Assembly (NCBI GenBank): GCA_020632885.1
Contig: JACKEQ010000020.1
Coordinates: forward strand, 1 to 64,000
Source: Alphaproteobacteria bacterium
GTDB lineage: Bacteria; Myxococcota_A; UBA796; GCA-2862545
Length of the DNA stretch: 64,000 nucleotides
Reading direction: 5' to 3'
This document shows positions 1-9,654 of this stretch, piece after piece. Each line of letters begins with the position of its first letter. Positions within the stretch are counted from its first letter, which is position 1. The notes below the pieces were generated by a model, which was given only the letters and a program-made list of their open reading frames with translations, searched no databases and was not told the origin of the DNA. Both the position numbers and the translations under genes were made by a program.

Positions 1-72
1 GTGGACACGGACACGGACACGGACACGGACACGGACACCGACGCGGACACGGACAGCGATACGGATGCGGAC
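1..72 (+). repeat. Alternating-Asp (DTDTDAD) coding repeat
   Basis: Imperfect hexanucleotide repeat of GAC/GAT codons alternating with ACG, ACC, GCG and AGC. It encodes an acidic low-complexity linker between a presumed lipid anchor (outside the window) and the folded domains. The same repeat type occurs at 8562, 24304 and 26424. Confidence 0.85.
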
Positions 73-1200
73 GGCTGCAGCACCACGATCGACCCCGGCA
101 CCAACGGCACGTTCGTCCAGGTCTGTGACCTCGGGGAGCCCGTCCGGCACGTGCGGATCGCGGGTTTCAGCACACCGGCGACCCACGCGTCCGCCCAGGT
201 GGTCTTCAGCGCGTCCGCCCCGTCGTCGGCCCAGGCGGAGCTCGGGGAAGGCGAGCTCCGCGTGCTGTTCTACGGCGGGGCGGACCCCGCTCCACCCGCA
301 GTGGTGGAGCTCACCCATGGTGACGTCGGCTCCACCGTCGTGGAGGACGCGTCGTTCCTGCACGCGCCGTCCACGGTCTGCTTCGACGTCCACGACGGGA
401 GCGCGACCACGCCGCCGTTCTTCGTCCTCTGGGTGGACGGGGAGAGCGGTGCGGACTGCGCGGACCCGTCCACGCTCACGCGCGCGACGGCCTACGCCGT
501 GGACGTCGATCTCGGCGGGTCGCGGGGGCCGGTCGACAAGGACGTACCCCTCTGGTTCCGGCTCACCGGGGGCCTCCCGGACGCCCCCGTCGTCACGCTC
601 TCCGGCACACCCCGGGTGGACGCTGCGACCCTCGAAGCCGAGATGCCCGAACCCGCAGACACCTGCACGGCCACCGTCACCGACGGCGGGGTGTGGGTGG
701 AGCCGTGCGCCCTCGGGGCGCCCGTGCGGCACGTGCGCATCGAGGGGCTCACCGCTCCCGCCACCCATGCGTCCACCCAGCTCTTCTTCGGGAGCCCCAC
801 GGCCCCCGTCGACGCCCAGCCCACGCCCGCCGCCGATCAGGGCAAGGTGCTCCTCTACGGAGGTGGCGTCCCCGCACCCGGTCCGATGGTGCAGCTCATG
901 GCGGGCGCGTCTTCGGTGGACCTGCCCGGCGACGCGACCTTCCTGCACGCTCCCTCCACGGTGTGCCTCGACGTGGACCCCGGCTCGCAGACGGAGGCCC
1001 CCTCGATGGTGCTGTGGGTGGACGGGCAGGCGGGCGCGGACTGCGATGACCCCGACACGCTGACCCTCGCCACGGCATTCGGCGCGGAGTCGACGTTCGG
1101 GGGCCCCGGCGCCATCACGGACGCGCCGGTGTTCTTCCGGGCGTCGGGCACGACCCAGGACCCCGTGGTGACCCTCTCGGCCTCACCGGTGCTCCCGTGA
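1..1200 (+). CDS. Secreted protein with acidic linker and two copies of an unknown domain (5' partial)
   Basis: The reading frame is open from the first base, so the true start and the signal peptide probably lie upstream of the window. After an alternating-Asp stretch come two related domains of about 180-190 residues (about residues 28-203 and 219-399). Each has an early CxLGxPVRHVRI block, a PATHAS segment, a FLHAPSTVC block and an LWVDGxxGADC block, so the protein arose by internal duplication. Paired cysteines fit an extracytoplasmic location. I do not recognise the domain; the PVRHVRI/HAPSTVC motifs may define an uncharacterised family. The stop overlaps the next gene as GTGA, implying co-translation. 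Function unknown; a surface or secreted protein by inference. Confidence 0.8.
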   Translation: MDTDTDTDTDTDTDADTDSDTDADGCSTTIDPGTNGTFVQVCDLGEPVRHVRIAGFSTPATHASAQVVFSASAPSSAQAELGEGELRVLFYGGADPAPPAVVELTHGDVGSTVVEDASFLHAPSTVCFDVHDGSATTPPFFVLWVDGESGADCADPSTLTRATAYAVDVDLGGSRGPVDKDVPLWFRLTGGLPDAPVVTLSGTPRVDAATLEAEMPEPADTCTATVTDGGVWVEPCALGAPVRHVRIEGLTAPATHASTQLFFGSPTAPVDAQPTPAADQGKVLLYGGGVPAPGPMVQLMAGASSVDLPGDATFLHAPSTVCLDVDPGSQTEAPSMVLWVDGQAGADCDDPDTLTLATAFGAESTFGGPGAITDAPVFFRASGTTQDPVVTLSASPVLP

Positions 1201-1595
1201 TCGGCGTGGAGAGCACGCTCCCCTGGCGCCTCGCCGAGGTGCCGGCGGAGCGGACGTTCGTGGATGCGGCGGGCGGGTGGTCGGCCTTCGCCATCGCGAG
1301 GAACGCCCCGTCCCACGGCGAGCGTGCGTCGCGTGGTGCCCTCGACCTCGCGCTCGTGCACGCGTCCGGTCGGGCCCGCGTGCACACCGCGTGCGCCGCG
1401 GGTGGAGGCCTGCTCCACCTCGTCCTGGACGGGCGCGCGAGCGCCTTCCGGTGCTGGGGATGCCTGCGGGTGGAGCTGGCCCGCGCGGGCGTCGCGCCGC
1501 CGTGCGTGACCTGGGTGACGGAGGCTGAGGCCCTGTGGGTCGTCGCGGCCCTCGTGGGCGTCGTGGGTCGGGTCAGAGGGGCTCACCCCAGGTGA
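1197..1595 (+). CDS. Hypothetical protein, GTGA-coupled to the gene before it
   Basis: A 132-residue frame starts at GTG 1197 inside the stop of the preceding gene (GTGA overlap), the commonest junction in this window. Codon third positions are rich in G/C, as in its neighbours. There is no signal peptide or clear membrane segment, apart from a short hydrophobic run near the C-terminus (about residues 112-125). A CWGC motif lies near residue 92. I recognise no family. It overlaps the convergent hmuY end by 23 bases. It could be a spurious frame, but the overlap and codon use favour a real gene. Confidence 0.5.
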   Translation: MIGVESTLPWRLAEVPAERTFVDAAGGWSAFAIARNAPSHGERASRGALDLALVHASGRARVHTACAAGGGLLHLVLDGRASAFRCWGCLRVELARAGVAPPCVTWVTEAEALWVVAALVGVVGRVRGAHPR

Positions 1596-2139
1596 GCTCG
1601 AACACGGCGCTCGACCCCGCGTCGTCGTAGTAGCGGACGATCTGCAGCGGGAAGATCGCACCTCCGGTCGACCTCACGAGCCAGGTGCCGGGGTGCGGTG
1701 TGAGCACGTGGGTCTCGCTGTCGTAGGCGTACCAGGTCGACATCGCGTAGTCCGGGGTGTCCCCGTCGTCCTCGCCGTCGGGAGCGTCCGAGATCCAGCC
1801 CTGGGTGGGGACGGCCAGCTCGTCGCCCTCGGGGAGGAAGACGGCCTCCACGCCGCCATCCCCGGTGATCCCGCCGTTCGCGCTGATGTCGAAGCGCGAG
1901 AACCGGAGGTCCCAGCCGGGCGTCTCCGGCAGGACGCCCGACGGGACGTCGAGATCGAGCGCCACCCAGAGCTCCGGGTCCCGGGCGTCGACGGTCGCGC
2001 GCCAGCCGGCCCCGTCGGGGCTCACGTCGACGGAGGTGGGGGGCCCGGAGCCCGTGTCGAGTGGCGGGGTGGGCTCACCGTCGTCCCAGACGATGCGGTC
2101 GGCGAGGTCGGGGGCGCATGCGAAGGCGAGCAGGATCAT
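1573..2139 (-). CDS. hmuY: HmuY-like heme-binding lipoprotein
   Basis: A 188-residue protein with a very short lipoprotein signal: Cys8 follows LLAFA, and no earlier in-frame start exists. The C-terminal half has the HmuY-family pattern: a W-x-Y strand, a segment ending in TWLVRSTGG, then PLQIVRYYDD and a final FELTW strand. HmuY proteins are surface lipoproteins that capture heme and pass it to a TonB-dependent receptor. Here it is the last gene of a complete heme operon, its ATG overlapping the receptor stop (ATGA). Family recognition rests on motif pattern and context; the axial heme ligands of Porphyromonas HmuY cannot be assigned by eye. Confidence 0.75.
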   Translation of the reverse strand: MILLAFACAPDLADRIVWDDGEPTPPLDTGSGPPTSVDVSPDGAGWRATVDARDPELWVALDLDVPSGVLPETPGWDLRFSRFDISANGGITGDGGVEAVFLPEGDELAVPTQGWISDAPDGEDDGDTPDYAMSTWYAYDSETHVLTPHPGTWLVRSTGGAIFPLQIVRYYDDAGSSAVFELTWGEPL

Positions 2140-4012
2140 GGGGCCATCGGGGTCGTGCGGGTCGTGAAGCCCGCGTAGACGAAGCGGGGCGGCAGGGGGG
2201 ACCCGGGCGAACCGGGGTCGTCGAGGAGGTTGTCGACGCCGGCGAACAGCTCGAGGCTCCCCGTCTTCGCGGGGGGCCGCCAGCTCGCGCGGACATCGGT
2301 GGTGAGCCGTCCCGGGGTCACGACGGCGCGGTCGCCGTCCGCCGAGGACGCGTAGTGCACGCGGGAGCTCGAGGCGTTCGCCTGGGTCCGCACGCTCGCG
2401 TGCCGTCCGAGGTCCAGGGTCGCGGCACCGGTGACGATGAGGGGAGAGCGGCCGGGGAGGGGACGGTCGGCGTCGAGGTCTCGGGAGCGGGTGTACGCGG
2501 CGGTGGACGTCAGCGTGAGAGGACCCATGGCGCCGCGCATGCCGAGCTCGCCACCCGCGGTGCTCGCCCGACCTACATTGGCGTAGCCGTAGCGCTGCAA
2601 CGCACCCGGCTGGAGCGAGAGGTCCGTGATGGAGACGAGGTCCCGGATGGCGTTCGCGAACCCCGAGACGGAGACGCTCCAGCCGTCGACCGGGGTGACC
2701 TCGACCCCGCCGTTGACGTTGGCGCTGCGCTCCGGACGGAGATCGTCCGTGCCGACGACCACGTAGCCCGCCCCTGGATTCTCGAAGAGAAGGTAGAGCT
2801 CGCGGAAGTCGGGGGCACGGAAGCCGAGGCCGGTGGCGGCGCGGACGATGGCGCGCTCCCGACCGAGGCTCGCAGCCACCCGGGGTGTGAGGGCCCGACC
2901 GAACTGGCTGTCGACGTCGAGCCGGAGGCCCGGGGACACCTGCAGCTCGGCGTCGCCGACCGGCCGGGCCCAGACGTCCTGCGCGAACACGGCACCCCGG
3001 AACCTGCGCGCGTCACCGGTGCCCAGCCGATCGGACCGCAGGCGCTGGTAGAGGCCGTCCAGGCCGACCGTGACGAAGTGCCGACCTGCGGAGACGTCGA
3101 CCTGCACGGAGCCTTCGCCGTTGGCCTCGTGCGTGTCGCTGTGCTGGTCGAGGTCCTTCGAGCCCCGTTGGTCGAGCGCGAACTGGTCGCGGTACCAGCC
3201 GGTCCCGAGCGACCAGGCGACCCGGGTGCTCGCTGTGGGGGTCACCCAGCCCCTGATGCTGGCCCTGCCGTCCTCCACGGTCTGGTAGCGGTCGAGCACG
3301 GCGCCGACCGCGGTGCTGTCGAGGCCCCGGAGGTCGCGCACCTGGTAGCCCGCGGCCAGCGTGAGCTCGCTGTCCTCCGAGGTGTCGAACGTGCCCTTGT
3401 AGTCGAGCGACCGCTGCTCGAAGGCGCTGCTGTCCGTCGCCGGCGTGCTGGGATCGCGGTCCCAGGACGCGGCGCTGTGCCAGCTCGCCGAGAGGCGGTG
3501 CACGCCGAGCGGGGTGGGCACCGTGGCGTCGGCGTCGGCGTCGAGGCGGCCAGGGAGGCCGGCGCGCACGTGGGTCCCTGCCGATGCGGAGGTCCCGCGC
3601 CGGGTGACGATGTTCACGACCCCGCCCATCGCGTCCGAGCCGAACAATGCGGAGCTCGGTCCCTTCACGATCTCCACGCGCTCCACGTCCTGGAGCGACA
3701 GGCGCGCGAGGTCGATCACGCCGTCCTTGCGGCCCAGGACACGCTGCCCGTCGATCAGGATCAGGGTGTGCTCCGGCTCCATGCCCTGGAGGCGGATGGA
3801 TGCGCCCGTGACCGTCTGGTCGATCTGGATGCCCGGCTGCTCCTGGAGGAGCTCGGCGAGGGACTCCGCCCCGGTCGCCTCGAGGGTGGCGCGGTCGATC
3901 ACCTGCACCGCCACGGGCTGGTCGCCGGCCGCGCGCTCCGACCGGGTCGCGGTGACGACCACGACCTCGGCGACGTCCTCCCCGTCGGCGGCGTGTGCGG
4001 TGAGGAGGGCGA

Positions 4013-4019
<7 letters not shown>
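2136..4019 (-). CDS. TonB-dependent outer-membrane receptor, probably for heme
   Basis: A 627-residue receptor that would import a substrate across the outer membrane using TonB energy. The start is ATG 4019, preceded by GGAG at good spacing; the signal peptide is only about 12 residues (MLIALLTAHA). A TonB box (VVVVTATRSE) follows, then the plug domain with LQGMEPEHTLILIDGQR and VEIVKGPSSALFGSDAMGG, then a beta-barrel. The C-terminus (VYAGFTTRTTPMAP) lacks the usual terminal aromatic residue and seems a few residues longer than the last strand. The gene overlaps hmuV by 7 bases and hmuY by 4. The heme substrate is inferred from the operon; corrinoid or siderophore uptake is the main alternative. 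Confidence 0.88.
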
Positions 4020-4788
<769 letters not shown>

Positions 4789-4792
<4 letters not shown>

Positions 4793-5784
4793 CCGCGCTC
4801 CAGCGCGCGCCCGAGGAGGACCAGGAAGAACGGGCCCCCGAGCAGGGTTGTGAGGATGCCGATGGGCAGCTCGGCGGGTGCGACCACGACGCGGGACAGG
4901 GTGTCCGCCGCGACGAGCAGGGCGGCCCCGCAGAGGGCGCTGCCCGGGAGCACCACGCCGTGGCGCGGGCCTCCGACGAGGCGGACGAGGTGGGGGACGG
5001 CCAGGCCGACGAAGCCGATGACGCCGCTCGCGGCCACGCACGTCCCCACACCCACGCAGCAGAGGCCGATGAGCACGCGCTTGGTCCGCTCGACCGGCAC
5101 GCCGAGGTGTCTCGCCTCGGCCTCGCCGAGCAGGAGCGCGTCGAGGGGCTGCACCACCCATGGCACCAGGGCCACGGGCAACAGGGCCAGGGGCACCCAG
5201 AGCTTCAGCGAGCCCCAGGTCGCGCCGCCCAACGAGCCGAGCGTGAAGAACGTGAGCGTGCGGAGCTCGGACTCGTCGGCCAGGTAGACGAGCAGGCCCG
5301 TTCCTGCACCGCAGATGGCGTTCACCGCGATGCCCGCGAGCAGGAGGCTGGCCGTGTGGGCGACCCCGTCGCGGCTCCCGAGCCGGAGGACCGAGAGCGT
5401 CGCCAGCGCGGCGCCCACGAACGCGAGCAGCGGCAGGGTGGGCAGGTGCCCGAGACCCACGATGGCGACGGCCGCCCCGAGCGCTGCACCGTTGGCGACC
5501 CCGATGAGCGTGGGGCTCGCCAGGGGATTCCGGAACAGGCCCTGCATCATCGCCCCGGAGACCCCGAGGCTGGCCCCGACCACGAGCCCGAGCACCACGC
5601 GAGGTGCCCGGATCCCCGTCAGGACGAGCCAACCAGGATCGGTGATCCGCTGGCCAGACCACCAGATGAGCGGGGCTTCAGCCACGGTGGTGAGCGACAC
5701 GGGCATGGCGCCGCGCGTGAGGCCCACCCCCGCCGAGAGGGTCGCGGCGACCGCGAGGAGCCCGAGCAGCACGGGTCCTCTCAC
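4789..5784 (-). CDS. hmuU: Hemin ABC importer, permease subunit (FecCD family)
   Basis: A 331-residue polytopic inner-membrane protein with about ten hydrophobic helices, the usual size for FecCD/BtuC permeases. Family segments include LTGIRAPRVVLGLVVGASLG and GASLGVSGAMMQGLFRNPLA near residues 50-80, and GFVGLAVPHLVRL followed by an Arg-Gly-rich coupling region in the C-terminal third. GTG 5784 is chosen because it overlaps the hmuT stop (GTGA). It transports the ligand delivered by HmuT into the cytoplasm with HmuV. Substrate inferred from context. Confidence 0.87.
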
Positions 5785-6575
5785 AGGCCGGCCCGAAGCG
5801 CCGTGGCCCCCGCGCACGTCCCGAGCCCGAACGCGAGCAGCTGGATGTCGTCCACGGCCACCACGCGTCCCTCGCGGGCCGCGGTCGTCATGCCCAGCGA
5901 GGGTAGGGCCCGCACCCCCTCGACGCCCCCGAGCTGCTGGAGGCCCCGGGTGGTGAGCACGATCAGGTCGGGGTCCGTGGTGACGGCCGCCTCGGGGGTC
6001 AGCGGCCGGTAGCCGTCCCAGGCGGGCATCGCGTTCTCCAGACCCGCGAGCCCGAGCATCGCGTGAGCCGCCGTGCCCGTGCCGCTCACGCTCAGCGCTC
6101 CCTCCGAGCCAGCGTAGACGAACAGGGCGCGCGCGGGGGGCACGGGAGCTTCGAGCGGTGCACAGCTCGCGTCGAAGCGCTCGAGGAGCGTCGTCGGATC
6201 CCCGCCCACCGCGTCGGCGACGCCCCGCACGAGGGCCTTCACGCCCGCCACGGAGCGCTCGTGGGGCAGCCGCCGCACGTCGACCCCCGCCGCGGCGAGC
6301 TGCTCGAAGACGACGGGTGGGCCGGCCCGATCGTCCGCGATGACCAGGGTGGGGCCGAGGGAGAGCACGCCCTCGGCGGCCACGGTGCGGGAGAACCCCA
6401 CCTTCGGGAGGTCCGCGAGCCCCTCCAGCCCCACGCTCGCGTCGTCCACGCCGACCAGCGCCTCCGGAGCGAGCGCGTGCACCACCTCGGCCACCGCGGG
6501 CCCGATGGCGACGATGCGAACGCCCGTCGTGGGCGCGTCGGGCGCTCCGCACCCGGCCAGGAGCAGCGCGATCAT
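5781..6575 (-). CDS. hmuT: Periplasmic hemin-binding lipoprotein (HmuT-like)
   Basis: A 264-residue class III binding protein that would bind heme in the periplasm and dock on HmuU. The signal is extremely short: lipobox LLAGC with Cys9, and this ATG is the first possible start in the frame. The body has the two-lobed pattern of the family: VRIVAIGPAVAEVVHALAPE, a VGVDD segment, PTLVIADD, a long helical linker, then DPDLIVLTTRG. ATG overlaps the hugZ stop (ATGA). A B12 or siderophore carrier is the alternative, but HugZ and HmuY alongside point to heme. Confidence 0.82.
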   Translation of the reverse strand: MIALLLAGCGAPDAPTTGVRIVAIGPAVAEVVHALAPEALVGVDDASVGLEGLADLPKVGFSRTVAAEGVLSLGPTLVIADDRAGPPVVFEQLAAAGVDVRRLPHERSVAGVKALVRGVADAVGGDPTTLLERFDASCAPLEAPVPPARALFVYAGSEGALSVSGTGTAAHAMLGLAGLENAMPAWDGYRPLTPEAAVTTDPDLIVLTTRGLQQLGGVEGVRALPSLGMTTAAREGRVVAVDDIQLLAFGLGTCAGATALRAGL

Positions 6576-7363
6576 CGCCCGTGGGCCCGGGCGCGGCGGA
6601 GCACGTCGATCACCGCGAGACGCACGTCCGCGCCGGAGATCTCGCGTCCGAAGCCGAAGTGGTGCAGGCCCTCGGGGCCCCTCGTGTGCACCAGGAAGCC
6701 CGTGCGGTCGAGGGACACCATCTGCGCGGACGCCGCCTGCACGCCGTAGCGGCCGGCGACCATCTCCAGGAGGTTGTGTGCGTGGTCCTCGTTCATGTGG
6801 GCGATGGCGCCAGGGGCCACCTCGGCCACGCCCGCCCCACCGGGGTCGCGCAGGCAGCGGTCGCCGGAGATCCAGGTGATCTCACCGAAGCCCCCGATGT
6901 ACCGAACCGTCTGCACGTCCGCGAGGCGCCAGTAGTGGAAGTCGTGGGTCTCGCGGTAGCCCTCCGCCCACTTCACGCGCTCGACGTAGCGGGCGTGGAG
7001 CTCGGCGGCGTCGGGGTGTGCGTCGTCGACCCTCTCCCAGGTGCCGATGAACGTGACCCGCCAGCCCTTCTGCGGGTCGTCGTCGAGGCCGGGCTGGCGG
7101 ACGAACAGGGCACCCCGCGGGTCTGCCCGGAGGTTCTGGGTGTGGGTGGCGATGCGCGCGATGAGGATGAAGGGTCGGCCGTGGGCGTCGAGGGCGAAAG
7201 GCACCACGCTGCCGTAGGGGAAGCCCTCCATGCCGCGGCGCGCCAGGGTCGTGCACAGCGTGGCCGTCTGGGTCTCGAGCATCCAGCGGCGCGCGTTGGC
7301 GTCGGGTGTTCCGGCTTCGGCGTTGCGGGCGGCGTCCAGGATCTCGGGGTCGACGTCGGTCAT
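6572..7363 (-). CDS. hugZ: HugZ/HutZ-type heme oxygenase
   Basis: A 263-residue protein combining an FMN-binding split-barrel domain of the pyridoxamine-phosphate-oxidase fold (about residues 25-165) with a C-terminal DUF2470-type domain (HMNEDHAHNLLEMVAGRYG, about 180-260), the architecture of HugZ/HutZ heme-degrading enzymes. It would open the heme ring in the cytoplasm and release iron. Barrel landmarks are GFPYGSVVPFALD, RPFILIA and DPRGALFVRQPG. The start is ATG 7363; the frame runs a little further upstream, but that would cross the AT-rich operator. It is the promoter-proximal gene of the heme operon. A storage or trafficking role, as debated for HutZ, is possible. Confidence 0.82.
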   Translation of the reverse strand: MTDVDPEILDAARNAEAGTPDANARRWMLETQTATLCTTLARRGMEGFPYGSVVPFALDAHGRPFILIARIATHTQNLRADPRGALFVRQPGLDDDPQKGWRVTFIGTWERVDDAHPDAAELHARYVERVKWAEGYRETHDFHYWRLADVQTVRYIGGFGEITWISGDRCLRDPGGAGVAEVAPGAIAHMNEDHAHNLLEMVAGRYGVQAASAQMVSLDRTGFLVHTRGPEGLHHFGFGREISGADVRLAVIDVLRRARAHGR

Positions 7364-7378
7364 ACGGGCTCCGGGTTG

Positions 7379-7405
7379 TTGATTTTGAATATCAAATTCA
7401 ATTGA
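7379..7405. promoter_or_regulatory. Fur-box-like operator of the heme operon
   Basis: A very AT-rich island in an otherwise GC-rich genome, 16-42 bases upstream of the hugZ start. It holds overlapping dyads: TTGAT/ATCAA (7379-7383 with 7391-7395), the perfect TTGAATATCAAATTCAA (7385-7401) and the palindrome TCAATTGA (7398-7405). Overlapping hexamer-like half-sites are how Fur family repressors bind. A role in iron repression is inferred from position and from the genes controlled. It also lies about 55-80 bases upstream of the divergent DUF6165 gene. Confidence 0.6.
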
Positions 7406-7459
7406 GCCTGCCAAGCCCTCCATCGGGTCCGGGCGTTAACGGAGGGTCGGGAGGGCGGT

Positions 7460-7825
7460 ATGCGGATCGACGTTCCCGACGCGGACGTGGTGGACCGGAT
7501 CACGATCCTGGAGCTCAAGGTGCGTCGGCTGGCCACCGGTCGTGAGGCCGCGCAGGCCGAGCTGGACGGGCTCCTCGCGGATTGGCGCGCGCAGGGCGCC
7601 GCGCCCCTCGAGTCCCTCCACGAGCTCTCCGCGCTCCGGGCGGTGAACGAGGAGCTCTGGGACGTGGAGGAGGAGCTGCGCGCCATGGAGCGGGCCGGCG
7701 ACTTCGGGCCGGAGTTCGTGGCGCGGGCGCGGTCGGTCTACCACCTGAACGACGAGCGGGCGCAGCTCAAGCGGGCGATCAACGTCGCCACGAGCTCGAC
7801 GCTCGTCGAGCAGAAGTCCTACTGA
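7460..7825 (+). CDS. DUF6165 family protein
   Basis: A 121-residue, highly charged, mostly helical protein. It shows the family pattern of DUF6165: an N-terminal DRITILELKVRRL block, LxAVNEELWDVEEELRAMER in the middle, EFVARARSVYHLNDERAQLK and the final SSTLVEQKSY. No signal peptide or membrane segment. The biochemical role is unknown; relatives are often near cell-envelope polysaccharide genes, not evident here. GGAGG-like sequences precede the ATG. It is divergent from the heme operon across 96 bases, so the operator could affect both. The end overlaps the convergent neighbour by 7 bases. Confidence 0.85.
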   Translation: MRIDVPDADVVDRITILELKVRRLATGREAAQAELDGLLADWRAQGAAPLESLHELSALRAVNEELWDVEEELRAMERAGDFGPEFVARARSVYHLNDERAQLKRAINVATSSTLVEQKSY

Positions 7826-8415
7826 GCCGGGCCCGGCACGCCCTCCACGGGCTTGCCGAGGTAGGCCCCCAGCGTGGTCGCCCGCTCGTCGAGGGGCTTC
7901 TCACCGTCCTCGAAGAGCAGGCGCGTGCCGTCCATCCGCCGCAGGTGGATGGCGCTGCAGGGCCCGTCCCGACGGGAGTACTCGATGGCCTCGATGTCGC
8001 TCACCAGCGTGCGCACGCGCTCCTGGCGGCCGTCCGGGAAGAACCGCACGACCACGGCGACACCCTCGGGGAGCGAGAGCTCGGTGTTGGCCTGGTAGCC
8101 GCGCGCGCACGGGACCTCCTCGGGGTCCGGCAGGATGTCGAGGGCCGTGCGCACGGCCTCCCGATCGTTGCGCACCACGAGGTCCCAGGAGCCCGGCGGG
8201 ATCCGCGGCACCTCGAAGCGCAGGGTGCGGGGGTCGTCGATCACGGGCTGGGCGGTGTGCTGGAGGTCGCCGCTGGCGAGCTCGATGGCGATCGGAGCCT
8301 CGAATCCCTGACCGTGCACCGTGACGACCTCGCCGCGGTGGACCTGCACGGGCGTGACCGCGTGCACCTCGAGGGGCGCGTCGAGCCAGGCGCAGCAGAG
8401 GAGGGACCAGACCAT
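7819..8415 (-). CDS. Exported IPT/TIG-domain protein
   Basis: A 198-residue protein with a short hydrophobic N-terminus (MVWSLLCCAWLDA), possibly a lipoprotein signal ending at one of two adjacent cysteines. Residues about 17-95 look like an IPT/TIG immunoglobulin-like fold: VHAVTPVQVHRGEVVTVHG, then GFEAPIAIEL and PGSWDLVVRND. The rest is an unrecognised C-terminal region with a CSAIHLRRMDG strand. IPT domains are binding or structural modules of surface proteins. It stands alone between convergent and divergent neighbours. Ligand and role unknown. Confidence 0.7.
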   Translation of the reverse strand: MVWSLLCCAWLDAPLEVHAVTPVQVHRGEVVTVHGQGFEAPIAIELASGDLQHTAQPVIDDPRTLRFEVPRIPPGSWDLVVRNDREAVRTALDILPDPEEVPCARGYQANTELSLPEGVAVVVRFFPDGRQERVRTLVSDIEAIEYSRRDGPCSAIHLRRMDGTRLLFEDGEKPLDERATTLGAYLGKPVEGVPGPAQ

Positions 8416-8486
8416 CCGGGCCGGTACCCCAGGGTTTCGCGTGGAGCAACCGCACGGACGGGATACGGGTCGGGGAGGGAGGTGAG

Positions 8487-9650
8487 ATGCGCTGGCTGTG
8501 GATGCCGTTCCTGCTGGGGTCCTGTGACGCGTGGGACACCTTCATCTCGCCCGCCGAGTCCGACACCGACGTGGACACGGACGCGGATGCCGACGTGGAC
8601 ACCGACACCGACGCGGACACCGACCCCGTCGACCCCGATCCGCCGCAGCCGGGCACGTGGACGGTGCGCCCGCATCCCTGCGTGGGCGGCCGTACCGACA
8701 CCATGCTCGTGGAGGACGGCGGGTCCACGATCTGGGTGGGCTGCGGCACCACCGTCGAGGGCCGCGGCCTGTGGCGCTCGCGGAACGGCGGGATCTCCTG
8801 GAACGAGGTGAACCCCGGCGTGCTGGACAGCTGGCGGATCAACGACCTCCAGCGCGCGGCGGACGGCAACCTCTACTTCGCCGGCATCGAGGTGGACGGC
8901 ACGGGTCGCGGGGGCTTCGTCAACAGCTCCGACCAGGTCACCGTGCTGCTGGTGAACGCCGGGCAGCTCTGGAACGCCATGGTCACGGGCTCCGTGCGGC
9001 GCACCCCCGCGGGCGACATCGCCTTCGAGAGCCTCAACGGCACCGATGTCGCGTACCGGGGGTCCGGCGACGCCGCGTTCAGCGACGCCTACCCGTGGTG
9101 GACGTTCGGTGAGTCGAAGCAGATCCTCGACCTCGAGATCGTCGGTGAGGACTTCTACGGTGTGGGCTCCACGATCGCGAGCCCGCCGGTGGTGTTCCTG
9201 CCGCCGCCCAACGGTCGGGATGGCTTCCAGATGAGCCAGCTCGAGCTCGACACGACGTTCGACGGGGAGCTCTGGGACCTCTTCATCACGACCGACCGCC
9301 AGCTGCTCGCAGCGGGCGTCGATCAGGTCGAGAACGTGGGCGTGGTGTTCATGTCGGGCGACGACATGTACGACGACGAGCAGTGGAGCCAGTTCCGCGC
9401 CGAGTCCCTGTGGCCGGGCAGCGCCACGTGGTTCCGCGGTGTCTGCCGGGGTCCGCAGACGATCTACGCGGTGGGCGAGCTCTCCATCCCGAGCCTCGGG
9501 ATCATCGCGGCCAGCGACGACGACGGTGCCTCCTGGTACCCGGTGGCCCTGCCCGTCGACACGGGTGCCGTGAACGCCTGCCACGTGCAGTCGGACGGCA
9601 TCGTGCACGTCGCGGGCGCGGACGGGTTCTACGCGACCTACGAGCCCTGA
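8487..9650 (+). CDS. Lipoprotein with Asp linker and BNR/Asp-box beta-propeller
   Basis: A 387-residue protein with lipobox LLGSC (Cys13), an alternating-Asp linker (about residues 26-47) and a propeller-like domain. Asp-box motifs are visible: SRNGGISW near residue 106 and ASDDDGASW near 344, typical of sialidase/sortilin/YCF48-type propellers. The strand pattern between them repeats at blade length. GGGAGG precedes the ATG. It probably sits on the outer surface, held away from the membrane by the linker; ligand unknown. No catalytic sialidase residues are recognisable, so a binding role is more likely than hydrolysis. Confidence 0.75.
   Translation: MRWLWMPFLLGSCDAWDTFISPAESDTDVDTDADADVDTDTDADTDPVDPDPPQPGTWTVRPHPCVGGRTDTMLVEDGGSTIWVGCGTTVEGRGLWRSRNGGISWNEVNPGVLDSWRINDLQRAADGNLYFAGIEVDGTGRGGFVNSSDQVTVLLVNAGQLWNAMVTGSVRRTPAGDIAFESLNGTDVAYRGSGDAAFSDAYPWWTFGESKQILDLEIVGEDFYGVGSTIASPPVVFLPPPNGRDGFQMSQLELDTTFDGELWDLFITTDRQLLAAGVDQVENVGVVFMSGDDMYDDEQWSQFRAESLWPGSATWFRGVCRGPQTIYAVGELSIPSLGIIAASDDDGASWYPVALPVDTGAVNACHVQSDGIVHVAGADGFYATYEP
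8562..8625 (+). repeat. Alternating-Asp coding repeat
   Basis: Hexanucleotide-like repeat of GAC-NNN codons encoding about 21 residues of Asp alternating with Thr, Val and Ala. It follows the lipobox directly and acts as a tether in the propeller lipoprotein. Confidence 0.85.
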
Positions 9651-9654
9651 CCGC

